DNA of 64,000 nt, taken from Bradyrhizobium barranii subsp. apii (GTDB lineage: Bacteria > Pseudomonadota > Alphaproteobacteria > Rhizobiales > Xanthobacteraceae). The notes under the pieces were generated by a model. That model saw only the letters and a list, made by a program, of their open reading frames with translations, was not told where the DNA came from and ran no database searches. The first letter of the stretch is position 1, and every line of letters begins with the position of its first letter. The position numbers and the translations under genes were made by a program. Where the stretch lies: positions 8,629,501-8,693,500 of the forward strand of contig NZ_CP096255.1 in the NCBI RefSeq assembly GCF_011516635.5, read 5' to 3'. This document shows positions 47,826 through 56,659 of the stretch, in pieces.

Positions 47826-48995
47826 CTAAAACGGCAGCCCCACATAGTTCTCCGACAGCGACGTCATCGCGGCCTGCGACTGCGTGACGTAGTCGAGCTC
47901 GGCGAGCTGGATGCGCCCGCCGATGGTGCCGGTGTCGGGGAATTTGTGCAGCATCGAGGTCATCCACCAGGAGAAGCGCACCGCTTTCCAGACCCGCGCC
48001 AGCGCCGTGGTGGAATAGGCGTCGATGCCGGCGTTGGATTTCTCGTCGTAGAATTCGCGGAGTGCATTCGACAGATAATGCGCATCGCTGGCAGCCAAGT
48101 TCAGGCCCTTCGCGCCGGTCGGCGGCACGATGTGGGCGGCGTCACCGCACAGGAACATCGTGCCGAACCGCATCGGCTCGGCGACGAAGCTGCGCAGCGG
48201 CGCAATGCTCTTCTCGATCGACGGGCCCGTGACCAGACTGTCGGCCGCCTCCTGGTCCAGTCGGCGCTTCAATTCGTCCCAGAAGCGGTCGTCCGGCCAT
48301 TGGTCGACATGGTCGTCGAGCGCGCACTGCACGTAGTAACGGCTGCGCTTGGTCGAGCGCATGGTGCACAACGCAAAGCCGCGGGCATGGTTGGAATAGA
48401 TCAGCTCGTGGCTGACAGGGGGCGTCTCCGAGAGGATGCCGAGCCAGCCGAACGGGTAGATCCGCTCGAACTCCTCGATCGCCGTGGCCGGGACGCTGGC
48501 GCGGCTGACGCCGTGAAAGCCATCGCAGCCGGCGATGAAGTCGCAATCGATCGTGTGGGTGACCCCGTCCTTGACATAGGTGACGCGCGGCCGACCGCCG
48601 TCGAAATCATGCGGCTGCACGTCCTTGGCCTCGTAGACCGAGGTGAGACCCGCGGCCTTGCGCGCATTCATCAGGTCGAGCGTGACCTCGGTCTGGCCAT
48701 AGATCATGACCGTCTTGCCGGTCGCGGCCTTCATGTCGATGCGGTGACGGCGGCCGGAAAAGGCGAGCTCGATGCCTTCATGCACCAGGCCTTCGGCATG
48801 CGCCCGCGCGCTGGCGCCGATCTGGTCGAGCAGCGCGACGGTTCCCTCCTCCAGGAGGCCGGCGCGGATGCGGCCCAGCACGTAGTCCGGGCTCTGCCGC
48901 TCCAGAATCACATTGTCGATGCCGTATTGGTGCAGCAGTTGCCCAAGCAACAATCCGGCCGGCCCGGCCCCGATGATTGCGACTTTTGTCCGCAA
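47826..48995 (-). CDS. pobA: 4-hydroxybenzoate 3-monooxygenase
   Basis: 389-residue FAD monooxygenase making protocatechuate from 4-hydroxybenzoate. Start TTG at 48995 has GGAGGAG about six bases upstream and places the FAD motif VAIIGAGPAGLLLGQLL right at the N-terminus; length then matches the family. Other landmarks: SPDYVLGRIRAGLLEEGTV near residue 36, the DG motif IAGCDGFHGVSR near 155 and the GD motif LCGDAAHIVPPTGAKGLNLA near 285. It ends TSLSENYVGLPF, as in PobA proteins. It is divergent from a TRAP transporter that may import its substrate. Confidence 0.95.
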   Translation of the reverse strand: MRTKVAIIGAGPAGLLLGQLLHQYGIDNVILERQSPDYVLGRIRAGLLEEGTVALLDQIGASARAHAEGLVHEGIELAFSGRRHRIDMKAATGKTVMIYGQTEVTLDLMNARKAAGLTSVYEAKDVQPHDFDGGRPRVTYVKDGVTHTIDCDFIAGCDGFHGVSRASVPATAIEEFERIYPFGWLGILSETPPVSHELIYSNHARGFALCTMRSTKRSRYYVQCALDDHVDQWPDDRFWDELKRRLDQEAADSLVTGPSIEKSIAPLRSFVAEPMRFGTMFLCGDAAHIVPPTGAKGLNLAASDAHYLSNALREFYDEKSNAGIDAYSTTALARVWKAVRFSWWMTSMLHKFPDTGTIGGRIQLAELDYVTQSQAAMTSLSENYVGLPF

Positions 48996-49255
48996 TACTT
49001 GCTCCTCCCGATCCTGTAGGTTTTCGCCGCGGCTCGCTTGTCGCAGTCGTCCGCGCAAGATAATTATATCATATAATCGTTGGGCAAAAGGGGAGTGCGG
49101 CCGAGCAGCGACAAATCCATGCAACATGGCTGACGTAGATGACGCGGCGGCACGCCGCGCCAGTTCCGGCTTGAACGCGCCGGCAAATTAGATAACATGT
49201 TAATTAATGAGACCGGGCCATCGAAGCCCGCCGTCGAAACAGGGAGAGACGACCG
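48996..49255. promoter_or_regulatory. Divergent pobA / TRAP promoter region with two palindromes
   Basis: Two AT-rich perfect inverted repeats stand out in a G+C-rich setting: ATTATAT-C-ATATAAT at 49063-49077 (nearer pobA) and TAACATGTTA at 49193-49202 (nearer dctP). Their placement upstream of each divergent gene suggests operators for a regulator encoded elsewhere or for the MarR protein at 41212. No gene that I can support lies here. Confidence 0.5.
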
Positions 49256-50224
49256 ATGAGGAAAGCCTGTCTGGCGTTGCTGCTGGCAGCAAGCGTGAGC
49301 CCCGCGTTCGCGCAGGACAAGACCTTCGACCTGAAGGTTTCGCACTGGGTGCCGGCCTCGCATCCGCTGCAGAAGTCCCTGGAAGACTGGGTGGCCGCGG
49401 TGAATAAGGATTCCGGCGGCACCATCACGGGCAAGGTGTTTCCCGCCCAGCAACTCGGCAAGGCTTTCGACCATTACGACATGGCGCGCGACGGCATCGC
49501 CGACGTCACCTACGTCAATCCCGGCTATCAGCCCGGCCGCTTCCCGATCGTCGGCGCCGGCGAATTGCCGTTCCTGATCTCGGACGCCAAGGGCGGCTCG
49601 ATGGGCCTGGACGCCTGGTACCGCAAATATGCCGAGAAGGAGATGAAGGACGTCAAATACTGCCTCGCCTTCGTCCACTCGCCTTCGTCGTTCCATTCCA
49701 AGACGAAGAAGATCGTGATGCCGGAGGACGTGAAGGGCCTGAAGATCCGTCCCGCGCACGCCACCATGGCGAATTTCGTCACCTCGCTCGGCGGCACCAA
49801 TGTGCAGTCCTCCGCGCCCGAAGTGCGCGACATCATCGAGCGCGGCGTCGCCGACGGCGTCACCTTCCCCTGGGGCTCGCTGGTGCTATTCGGCATCGAC
49901 AAGGTGACCAAGTACGACATGGAGGCGCCGCTCTACACTACGACCTTCGTGTTCGTGATCAACAAGGACAAGTACTACGCGATGTCCGACAAGCAGAAGG
50001 CCGCGATCGACAAGAACTGCTCGACCGAGATGGCTGGCGTGGTCGGCGAGCACTGGGGCAAGTTCGAGGACGCCGGCGTCGACAAGGTGAAGGCGGAAGC
50101 CGGCCACGAGGTCTACAAGCTGACGCCGGAGCAGACCGCCGCCTGGAAGAAGGCCGCCGATCCCGACGCGGCGCTTAGCGAGCTCAAGGCGTCGCTGAAG
50201 AAGTACAACGCGCTGGCGGAGTAG
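49256..50224 (+). CDS. TRAP transporter substrate-binding protein (DctP type)
   Basis: 322 residues. Sec signal MRKACLALLLAASVSPAFAQ; mature DctP fold with FDLKVSHWVPASHPLQKSLE at the start, GGTITGKVFPAQQLGKAFDHYDM near residue 60 and DVKGLKIRPAHATMANFVTSLGGTNV near 160-185. The arginine in KIRP normally binds the ligand's carboxylate. RBS GGGAGAG just upstream. First gene of a DctPQM set; a sodium-driven importer for an organic acid. Neighbouring pobA makes aromatic acids a plausible substrate, as for TarPQM of R. palustris. Confidence 0.93.
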   Translation: MRKACLALLLAASVSPAFAQDKTFDLKVSHWVPASHPLQKSLEDWVAAVNKDSGGTITGKVFPAQQLGKAFDHYDMARDGIADVTYVNPGYQPGRFPIVGAGELPFLISDAKGGSMGLDAWYRKYAEKEMKDVKYCLAFVHSPSSFHSKTKKIVMPEDVKGLKIRPAHATMANFVTSLGGTNVQSSAPEVRDIIERGVADGVTFPWGSLVLFGIDKVTKYDMEAPLYTTTFVFVINKDKYYAMSDKQKAAIDKNCSTEMAGVVGEHWGKFEDAGVDKVKAEAGHEVYKLTPEQTAAWKKAADPDAALSELKASLKKYNALAE

Positions 50225-50257
50225 CGCCAAGCTGCGGCCGCGGCCAGCTCTCTTGTT

Positions 50258-50402
50258 CCCCCTCTCCCCGTTCTTACGGGGAGAGGGTTGGGGTGAGGGG
50301 CTGCTTCCGCAGAGACGGTGACAGCTCGATTCGCGGAGAGTCCCCCTCACCCGAATTCGAGCGACGCTCGAATTCGACCTCTCCCCGCAAGCGGGGCGAG
50401 GT
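50258..50402 (+). repeat. Intergenic inverted repeat inside the TRAP operon
   Basis: CCCTCTCCCCG-TTCTTA-CGGGGAGAGGG at the left and CCTCTCCCCGC-AAG-CGGGGCGAGG at the right, with GAATTCGAGCGACGCTCGAATTC (8+7+8 hairpin) between. It lies between dctP and dctQ and could reduce expression of the permease genes relative to the binding protein. Confidence 0.82.
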
Positions 50403-50431
50403 GAAGTGCGCGGCGAGACCGAGATCAAACA

Positions 50432-50968
50432 ATGACAGCACACGACGTGACACCTCCCATGAAGCGCTCCTGGATGGACCGCATCATCGACACGATCGAA
50501 TGGATCGCGGCCGGCTTCGTCGGCATCGTCGCGCTCGACATCTTCCTGTCGGTGTTGCTGCGCAACACGCTGAACTACTCGATCCCCGACTCGTTCGATA
50601 TCGGCCGCATGCTGCTCGGCATCCTCATTTTCTGGGGCATCGCGGCGACGTCCTATCGCGGCACCCACATCACGGTCGACCTCGTCTGGGGTAATGTCGG
50701 GCCACGCTATCAGCGCTGGATCGACGTGTTCGCGACCCTGGTGCTGCTGTTCGTCGTCACCGTGCAGACCTGGACGCTGTTCGACAAGGTGCGCGGCACC
50801 TACAACGACAACGTCCAGACCTTCGACATGCACATGCCGACCTGGCCGTTCTTCGCGGTCGCGTGGATCGGTGATGCCGCCGCCGTGCTGCTGATCGCGA
50901 TCCGCACCTACCGCCTGATCTTCCATCCCGAAGATATGCACGATCCCAAATTGAAGGCGACGGAGTAA
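50432..50968 (+). CDS. TRAP transporter small permease (DctQ type)
   Basis: 178 residues with four hydrophobic helices: IIDTIEWIAAGFVGIVALDIFLSVLL near 20-45, IGRMLLGILIFWGIAATSYRG near 60, WIDVFATLVLLFVVTVQTWTLF near 95 and FFAVAWIGDAAAVLLIAIRTYRL near 145. ATG 50432 used; ATG 50459 is an alternative that would shorten the N-terminus by nine residues. The next gene begins 2 bp after the stop. Confidence 0.9.
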   Translation: MTAHDVTPPMKRSWMDRIIDTIEWIAAGFVGIVALDIFLSVLLRNTLNYSIPDSFDIGRMLLGILIFWGIAATSYRGTHITVDLVWGNVGPRYQRWIDVFATLVLLFVVTVQTWTLFDKVRGTYNDNVQTFDMHMPTWPFFAVAWIGDAAAVLLIAIRTYRLIFHPEDMHDPKLKATE

Positions 50969-50970
50969 TC

Positions 50971-52290
50971 ATGAGCACCGATGCCGTCGCCTTAATCGGC
51001 TTCGTTTCCCTGTTCGTCCTGATGCTTCTGCGCGTGCCCGTCGGCATGGCCATGGGCCTCGTCGGCGTGACCGGCTTCGCCTATCTCGTCAACGGCACTG
51101 CGGCGCTGAAACTGGTCGGCCAGACCTCGATGCGTACGGTCACCGACTACACGTTCGGCGTCATCCCGATGTTCCTGCTGATGGGCTCCTTCGTCAGCAA
51201 TTCCGGCATGAGCCGCGAGCTGTTCCGCGCCGCCAACGGTTTCGTCGGGCATCTGCGCGGCGGGCTCGGCATCGCCACCGTCGGCGCCTGCGGCGGCTTT
51301 GCCGCGATCTGCGGCTCCTCCGTCGCGACCGCCGCGACCTTCTCCGCCGTCGCCTACCCCGAGATGCGCCGCTTCGGCTATCCGCAGTCGTTCGCCACCG
51401 GCGTGATCGCCGCCGGCGGCACGCTCGGCGCGATGCTGCCGCCGTCCACCGTGCTCGCGGTCTACGGCATCATCACCGAGCAGGACATCGGAAAGCTCTT
51501 CATCGCCGGCATCATTCCGGGCCTCCTGGCGATGACCATGTACATGATCACGATCTTCCTGATCGGTCATTTCCGCCCGGACTTCCTGCCCAAGGGCAAG
51601 GTGCTGCCGTGGCGCGAGCGATTTGCGGGCCTGAAGGACATCTGGGCGCCGGTCTTGCTGTTCGTCTTCGTCATCGGCGGCCTCTACGGCCTGCCGTTCC
51701 TGCCGCGCTTCACGCCGACGGAGGCCGGCGGCGTCGGTGCCGCGGGCGCCTTCATCATCGGCGTGGTCACCGGACGGCTCGATCGCGAGAAGATCTTGGC
51801 CTCGCTGCTCCAGGCGACGCGCACCGCGGCCGCCGTGTTCACCGTGCTGATCGGCGCGCTGATCTTCGGCTATTTTCTCACGGTGACGCAGACGCCGCAG
51901 AAGGTCACCGAATTCCTCACCGGTCTCGGCCTCGGCCCCTACGGCGTGCTGGCGCTGATCATGGTGATGTATCTCGTGCTCGGCTGCCTGATGGACGCCA
52001 TGGCGATGATCATCCTCACCGTGCCGATCATTTTTCCCGTCATCACGCATCTCGGGTTTGACCCGATCTGGTTCGGCGTCATCATCGTGATGACCGTCGA
52101 GCTCGGCCTGATCCATCCGCCGGTCGGGATGAACGTCTTTGTCATCAAGAGCGTGGTGAAGGACGTTTCCTTCTCCACGATCTTCAAGGGCGTGATCCCG
52201 TTCGTGGCGACGGACCTGGTGCGGCTGGTGATCCTGATCGCGTTCCCGCTGCTGGCGACCTGGCTGCCGACACGCATGATGGCGCACTAG
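50971..52290 (+). CDS. TRAP transporter large permease (DctM type)
   Basis: 439-residue transport subunit with about twelve hydrophobic segments. Family landmarks: LRVPVGMAMGLVGVTGF near residue 20, VIPMFLLMGSFVSNSGMSRELF near 65, CGGFAAICGSSVATAATFSAVAYPEM near 107, AAGGTLGAMLPPSTVLAVYGI near 147 and ELGLIHPPVGMNVFVIKSV near 375. It forms the sodium-coupled channel with DctQ and is loaded by the DctP protein. Confidence 0.95.
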   Translation: MSTDAVALIGFVSLFVLMLLRVPVGMAMGLVGVTGFAYLVNGTAALKLVGQTSMRTVTDYTFGVIPMFLLMGSFVSNSGMSRELFRAANGFVGHLRGGLGIATVGACGGFAAICGSSVATAATFSAVAYPEMRRFGYPQSFATGVIAAGGTLGAMLPPSTVLAVYGIITEQDIGKLFIAGIIPGLLAMTMYMITIFLIGHFRPDFLPKGKVLPWRERFAGLKDIWAPVLLFVFVIGGLYGLPFLPRFTPTEAGGVGAAGAFIIGVVTGRLDREKILASLLQATRTAAAVFTVLIGALIFGYFLTVTQTPQKVTEFLTGLGLGPYGVLALIMVMYLVLGCLMDAMAMIILTVPIIFPVITHLGFDPIWFGVIIVMTVELGLIHPPVGMNVFVIKSVVKDVSFSTIFKGVIPFVATDLVRLVILIAFPLLATWLPTRMMAH

Positions 52291-52318
52291 TGAACGCCTA
52301 CTGCGCGACGCGCTGTTG

Positions 52319-52460
52319 TCCCCTCTCCCCTTGTGGGAGAGGGTGGCTCGCCGCGGAGCGGCGAGACGGGTCAGGGTATCTCTCCGCCCGCACACTTGCG
52401 TTTGCGGAGACAACCCCTCATCCGGCGCTTCGCGCCACCTTCTCCCACAAGGGGAGAAGG
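52319..52460 (+). repeat. Intergenic inverted repeat, 'ccctctccccttgtggg' family
   Basis: Left CCCTCTCCCC-TTG-TGGGAGAGGG-type hairpin, GGCTCGCCGCGGAGCGGCGAG hairpin, then CCGGCGCTTCGCGCCACC and CTTCTCCCACAAGGGGAGAAG. Modules are the same as at 22290 but in the opposite order. Confidence 0.75.
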
Positions 52461-52499
52461 AAGATCACTGCGCTTAGCGCAATAGATTGGAGAGAAGCG

Positions 52500-52904
52500 A
52501 TGACCACACCGGCGCTCGAGACCGGCATCGGCGTTCGCCGCATCATTCCGATTATCGGCGGCGAGGTGACGGGCGCGATCACCGGCAAGGTGCTGCCGTT
52601 CGGCGCCGACTTCCAGACCATCCGTCCCAACGAGCTGATCGATCTCGAAGCCAAATACGCCTTCGAAACGGATGACGGCGCCATCGTCTATGTCGAGAAC
52701 AAGGGCATGCGCTTCGGCCCGGTCGAGCTGCTGCAAAAGCTCAAGCGCGGTGAGCCGGTCGATCCGAAGCTGATCTATTTCCGCACGGTCCCGAAATTCG
52801 AGACGGGGCACGAAAAATATCGCTGGCTGATGAAGCACATCTTTGTCGGCTCAGCCGCTCGCCATGCGGATCGCGTGGTGATCGACGTGCATCAGGTGCT
52901 GTGA
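52500..52904 (+). CDS. DUF3237 domain-containing protein
   Basis: 134 residues from ATG 52500, after GGAGAG. Single small beta-barrel-like DUF3237 domain: RRIIPIIGGEVTGAITGKVLPFGADFQTIRPN near residues 14-42, YAFETDDGAIVYVENKGMRFGP near 52 and YFRTVPKFETGHEKYRWL near 92. The family often lies beside aromatic or TRAP-transport genes; no reaction is established that I can name. It follows dctM by about 210 bp across an inverted repeat. Confidence 0.86.
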   Translation: MTTPALETGIGVRRIIPIIGGEVTGAITGKVLPFGADFQTIRPNELIDLEAKYAFETDDGAIVYVENKGMRFGPVELLQKLKRGEPVDPKLIYFRTVPKFETGHEKYRWLMKHIFVGSAARHADRVVIDVHQVL

Positions 52905-52918
52905 GAAAGCTGCCACCT

Positions 52919-52998
52919 CGTCATTGCGAGCGCAGCGAAGCAATCCAGGATCTTTCTGCGGAGAGACTCTGGATTGCTTCGCTGCGCTCGCAATGACG
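52919..52998 (+). repeat. Intergenic inverted repeat, 'cgtcattgcgagcgcagcgaag' family
   Basis: CGTCATTGCGAGCGCAGCGA pairs with TCGCTGCGCTCGCAATGACG, and AGCAATCCAG with CTGGATTGCT. Same family as 47619-47704. Confidence 0.88.
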
Positions 52999-53123
52999 GA
53001 GGGTGCTGCAACAGCAGCGTGTCACAAGGCCGTAGAGACCCCTGACCGCCGGATGAGATCCAGGCAATTCAATCCCCGCCCGGGGTGATATCCTCCCCGC
53101 CCTCCTTGACTCCCCCAGAATTC

Positions 53124-53138
53124 GTTATACAACATAAC
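53124..53138. promoter_or_regulatory. GTTAT-ACAAC-ATAAC inverted repeat upstream of the CoA-pathway operon
   Basis: 5-bp arms, 5-bp spacer, 20-34 bp before the crotonase start and set in the only AT-rich stretch of this gap. The ATAAC/GTTAT half-site also appears upstream of dctP (49191-49202). Candidate operator; weak evidence. Confidence 0.35.
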
Positions 53139-53157
53139 TATTCTGACAAGGACGCAA

Positions 53158-53967
53158 ATGACACAGGGAAACGCCGAGACCGCTGACGCGGGCGCCTCCG
53201 GGCTTTTGAGGATCGAGCGGGCGGACCGGGTTCTGACCGTGGGCCTGAACCGGCCGGCCAAGCGCAATGCGCTCAATGACGGCATTATCCTCGAAATCGG
53301 CGAGTGCTTTGCCTCCCTGCCCGAGGATATCGGCGCGGTCGTCATCCACGGCATCGGCGATCATTTCTCCTCCGGCCTCGACCTCTCCGAGCTTCAGGAC
53401 CACGACGCGACCGGCGGCCTCCTGCATTCCCAGATGTGGCACCGGGTGTTCGACCGCATCCAGTACAGCCGCGTGCCCGTGATCGCTGCGCTCCGGGGCG
53501 CGGTGATCGGCGGCGGGCTGGAGCTGGCCTGCGCCGCCCATATCCGCGTCGCCGAGCCCTCGACCTATTTCGCCCTGCCGGAAGGGCAGCGCGGCATCTT
53601 CGTCGGCGGCGGCGGCTCGGTGCGGCTGCCGCGGCTGATCGGCGTTGCCAGGATGATGGACATGATGCTGACCGGCCGCGTCTATAGCGCGACCGAAGGC
53701 GCCTCCTACGGCTTTACGCAATATGTGACGGAGGCCGGCAACGGGCTCGGCAAGGCGCAGGAGCTTGCGACCAAGGTCGCCTCCAACGCGCCGCTGACGA
53801 ACTTCGCCGTGCTCCAGGCGCTGCCGATGATCGCGGAGGCCAATCCGCAGGCCGGCCTGTTGATGGAATCGCTGATGGCAACAGTTGCGCAGAGCGACAA
53901 AGAGGCAAAACGCAGGATCCGCGAATTCCTCGAACACAAGACCGCAAAGGTGAAGCCGAAGTCATGA
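53158..53967 (+). CDS. Crotonase / enoyl-CoA hydratase family protein
   Basis: 269 residues. Crotonase fold with VGLNRPAKRNALNDGIILEI near residue 30, the oxyanion-hole segment GIGDHFSSGLDLSEL near 68 and ALRGAVIGGGLELACAAHIR near 110, then a helical C-terminus ending in a lysine-rich tail. ATG 53158 is preceded by AAGGACG. It could hydrate, or hydrate and cleave, a cinnamoyl-CoA; the residues that would tell a lyase from a hydratase cannot be decided by eye. Its stop overlaps the ligase start by 4 bp. Confidence 0.9.
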   Translation: MTQGNAETADAGASGLLRIERADRVLTVGLNRPAKRNALNDGIILEIGECFASLPEDIGAVVIHGIGDHFSSGLDLSELQDHDATGGLLHSQMWHRVFDRIQYSRVPVIAALRGAVIGGGLELACAAHIRVAEPSTYFALPEGQRGIFVGGGGSVRLPRLIGVARMMDMMLTGRVYSATEGASYGFTQYVTEAGNGLGKAQELATKVASNAPLTNFAVLQALPMIAEANPQAGLLMESLMATVAQSDKEAKRRIREFLEHKTAKVKPKS

Positions 53968-55847
53968 GCGGACAGCCGTCCTCTTCCAGCATGGAGCGCG
54001 GCGCGAGCACTTCCCCGCTGCGGCCCATTTCGTTCGGCGATCCCGTCGTCAACATCGAGCGGCGCGACGACGGCACGATTTACCTGCGGCCAAAGCAGCC
54101 GCTCGGCGACTATCCGGTCCGCCTCACCGACCGCCTGCATCATTGGGCGACGACGACGCCGGACCGCGTTTTCATGGCCGAGCGCGAAGGCGGCCGCGGC
54201 TGGCGCAAGATCACTTACGCAGAGCTGCTCGCCGCCAGCCGGCGCATTGCCTCCGGCCTGATTGCGCGCGGCCTGTCGGCGGAGCGGCCGGTCGTCATCC
54301 TCTCAGGCAATTCGATCGACCACGCGCTGCTCGCGTTCGGCGCGTTCTATGCCGGAATTCCGTTCTGCCCGGTGTCGCCGGCCTATTCGCTGGTGTCGAA
54401 GGATTACGGCAAGCTCTCTTACCTGATGAAGCTGCTGACGCCCGGCCTCGTCTTCGCCGAGGATGCCGGCAAGTTCGCGGACGCGCTCGCCGCCAATGTC
54501 TCGCTCGGCACCGAGATCGCCGCGTCCTGGGGCAGCGTGCCGGGCCGCGACGTCACCCTGCTCGCCGACCTCATGGCGACGCCGCTCCACGGCGATCTCG
54601 ACGCGATACACGACAGGATCGGCCCCGACACGATCGCAAAGTTTTTGCTGACGTCGGGCTCGACCGGCAATCCCAAGGCCGTCATCAACACCCAGCGCAT
54701 GATCTGCGCCAACCAGGTAATGCTGCGCGAGACGCTCGCCTTCCTCAAGGACGAGCCCCCGGTCATCATCGACTGGCTGCCCTGGAATCACACCTTTGGC
54801 GGCAACCACAATATCGGGCTGACGCTCTACAATGGCGGCTCGATGTATCTCGACGCCGGCAAGCCGGTGCCGGGCGGCATCGAGGAGACCGTGCGCAATC
54901 TCCAGGAGATTTCGCCGACGGTCTATTTCAACGTCCCCAAGGGCTATGAATCGCTGCTGCCGTATTTGCGCGACGACCAGGGCCTGCGCGCAAAGTTCTT
55001 CGACCGGCTGCACGCGATGTTCTTCTCGGGCGCCGCACTCTCGCCGTTCGTCTGGAACAGCCTCGACGAGCTCGCGGTGAAGGAGAAGGGCTACCGCGTG
55101 CCGATGCTGACGGGCCTTGGCGCCACCGAGACCGCGCCGTTCTTCATGTCGGTCAATCCGCGCACCAGCCGCTCCGGCCATGTCGGGCTGCCCGTGTCCG
55201 GCAATGACGCCAAGCTGGTGCCGAACAACGGCAAGATGGAAGTGCGCGCCAAGGGGCCGAACGTGATGCCCGGCTATTGGCGCCAGCCCGACATCACCGC
55301 GAAATCCTTCGACGAGGAAGGATTTTACAAGATGGGCGACGCGCTCAAGCCCGTCGATCCCGACGATCTCAATGCCGGCTTCGATTTCGACGGCCGTGTC
55401 AGCGAAGACTTCAAGCTCGGCAGCGGAACCTGGGTCAGCGTCGGCCCGCTGCGTGCGCGCTTCGTCGCGGCCTGCGCGCCGCTGGTGCGCGACGTCGTCA
55501 TCGCCGGCATCAACCGCGACGAAATCTCCGCGCTGGTGCTGCTCGATCTCGACGGCTGCCGGTTGATCAACCCGACGCTGCCGGCCGACGATCTCACCGT
55601 CACCGCCCGCGACCGGCTGGTGCGCGAAGCCTTCCGCGAGCGCCTGACGCGCTTTCTGTCTTCGGCCACCGGTTCCTCGACGCGGATCACGCGCGCGATC
55701 CTGCTGGATACGCCGCTTTCGATCGACAAGGGTGACGTCACCGACAAGGGCTCGATCAACCAGCGCGCGGTGCTGGAACATCGCGACGCGCTGATCGAGG
55801 AGCTCTACGCTGCCAATCCATCGGACCGTGTGATATCGGTCGGCTAA
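53964..55847 (+). CDS. Feruloyl-CoA synthase-like acyl-CoA ligase
   Basis: 627-residue AMP-forming ligase. P-loop KFLLTSGSTGNPKAVINTQR near residue 230, DWLPWNHTFGGNHNIGLTLYNGG near 270 (a feruloyl-CoA synthase-like stretch), GLGATETAPFFMSVNPRTSRSGHVG near 390, and YKMGDALKPVDPDDLNAGFDFDGRVSEDFKLGSGTWVSVGPLR near 455-490. The C-terminus has lysines in SIDKGDVTDKGSINQ near 592. Long N-terminal lead-in typical of feruloyl-CoA synthases. Most likely substrate is a hydroxycinnamate such as p-coumarate or ferulate. Translationally coupled to the crotonase gene. Confidence 0.88.
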   Translation: MSGQPSSSSMERGASTSPLRPISFGDPVVNIERRDDGTIYLRPKQPLGDYPVRLTDRLHHWATTTPDRVFMAEREGGRGWRKITYAELLAASRRIASGLIARGLSAERPVVILSGNSIDHALLAFGAFYAGIPFCPVSPAYSLVSKDYGKLSYLMKLLTPGLVFAEDAGKFADALAANVSLGTEIAASWGSVPGRDVTLLADLMATPLHGDLDAIHDRIGPDTIAKFLLTSGSTGNPKAVINTQRMICANQVMLRETLAFLKDEPPVIIDWLPWNHTFGGNHNIGLTLYNGGSMYLDAGKPVPGGIEETVRNLQEISPTVYFNVPKGYESLLPYLRDDQGLRAKFFDRLHAMFFSGAALSPFVWNSLDELAVKEKGYRVPMLTGLGATETAPFFMSVNPRTSRSGHVGLPVSGNDAKLVPNNGKMEVRAKGPNVMPGYWRQPDITAKSFDEEGFYKMGDALKPVDPDDLNAGFDFDGRVSEDFKLGSGTWVSVGPLRARFVAACAPLVRDVVIAGINRDEISALVLLDLDGCRLINPTLPADDLTVTARDRLVREAFRERLTRFLSSATGSSTRITRAILLDTPLSIDKGDVTDKGSINQRAVLEHRDALIEELYAANPSDRVISVG

Positions 55848-55872
55848 GAAACCATCGCTACAGGAGAACGCC

Positions 55873-56634
55873 ATGTTGTTGAAGGATCAGGCAGTCATCG
55901 TTACCGGCGGTGCATCGGGACTGGGCGCTGCGACCGCGCGAAAGCTGGCGGCGCAGGGCGCCAAGGTCGCGGTGTTCGACCTCAATGCCAAGCTTGCGGA
56001 GACCGTCGCCGCCGAGCTCAAGGGCGTCGCCGTGACCTGCGACGTCTCCGATGCCGCCTCGGCCGAGGCCGCGATCACGCAGGCGACCAAGGCGCATGGA
56101 CCCGCGCGCGTGCTGGTGAACTGCGCCGGCATCGGCGTCGCCAAGCGCGTGGTCGGCCGCGACGGGCCGATGGCGCTCGCCGATTTCGACAAGGTGATCA
56201 AGGTCAACCTCATCGGCACCTTCAACATGCTGCGCCTCGCCGCAACCGAGATGTCCAAGCTCGAGCCGCAGGCGACCGGCGAGCGCGGCGTCATCATCAA
56301 TACGGCGTCCGTTGCCGCCTATGACGGCCAGATCGGCCAGTCGGCCTATTCGGCCTCCAAGGGCGGCATCGTCGGCATGACGCTGCCGATCGCGCGCGAG
56401 CTCGCGCAGTTCGGCGTCCGCGTGCTGACCATCGCGCCCGGCCTGTTCCTGACGCCGCTGCTGGCCAACCTGCCGCAGGAAGCCCAGGACTCGCTCGCCG
56501 CCGCGATCCCGTTCCCGCGCCGGCTCGGCCACGCCGACGAGTTCGCCGCGCTCGCGCTGCACATGGTCGAGAACTCGTACCTGAACGGCGAAGTGGTGCG
56601 CCTCGACGGCTCGCTGCGCATGGCGCCAAAGTAG
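55873..56634 (+). CDS. SDR, type II 3-hydroxyacyl-CoA dehydrogenase-like
   Basis: 253 residues. NAD motif TGGASGLGAATARKL near residue 12, NCAGIGVAKRVVG near 85, then NTASVAAYDGQIGQSAYSASKGG (Ser and Tyr-x-x-x-Lys) near 139-160 and IAPGLFLTPLLANLP near 185. The long KRVVGRDGPMALADFDKVIKVNL insert and GLFLTPLL segment resemble HSD17B10-type 3-hydroxyacyl-CoA dehydrogenases. In this operon it would oxidise the 3-hydroxy-3-arylpropanoyl-CoA made by the hydratase (inference). RBS AGGAG, 25 bp after the ligase gene. Confidence 0.9.
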   Translation: MLLKDQAVIVTGGASGLGAATARKLAAQGAKVAVFDLNAKLAETVAAELKGVAVTCDVSDAASAEAAITQATKAHGPARVLVNCAGIGVAKRVVGRDGPMALADFDKVIKVNLIGTFNMLRLAATEMSKLEPQATGERGVIINTASVAAYDGQIGQSAYSASKGGIVGMTLPIARELAQFGVRVLTIAPGLFLTPLLANLPQEAQDSLAAAIPFPRRLGHADEFAALALHMVENSYLNGEVVRLDGSLRMAPK

Positions 56635-56659
56635 GGCGCAACGAAAGCAGGGCCATCGC

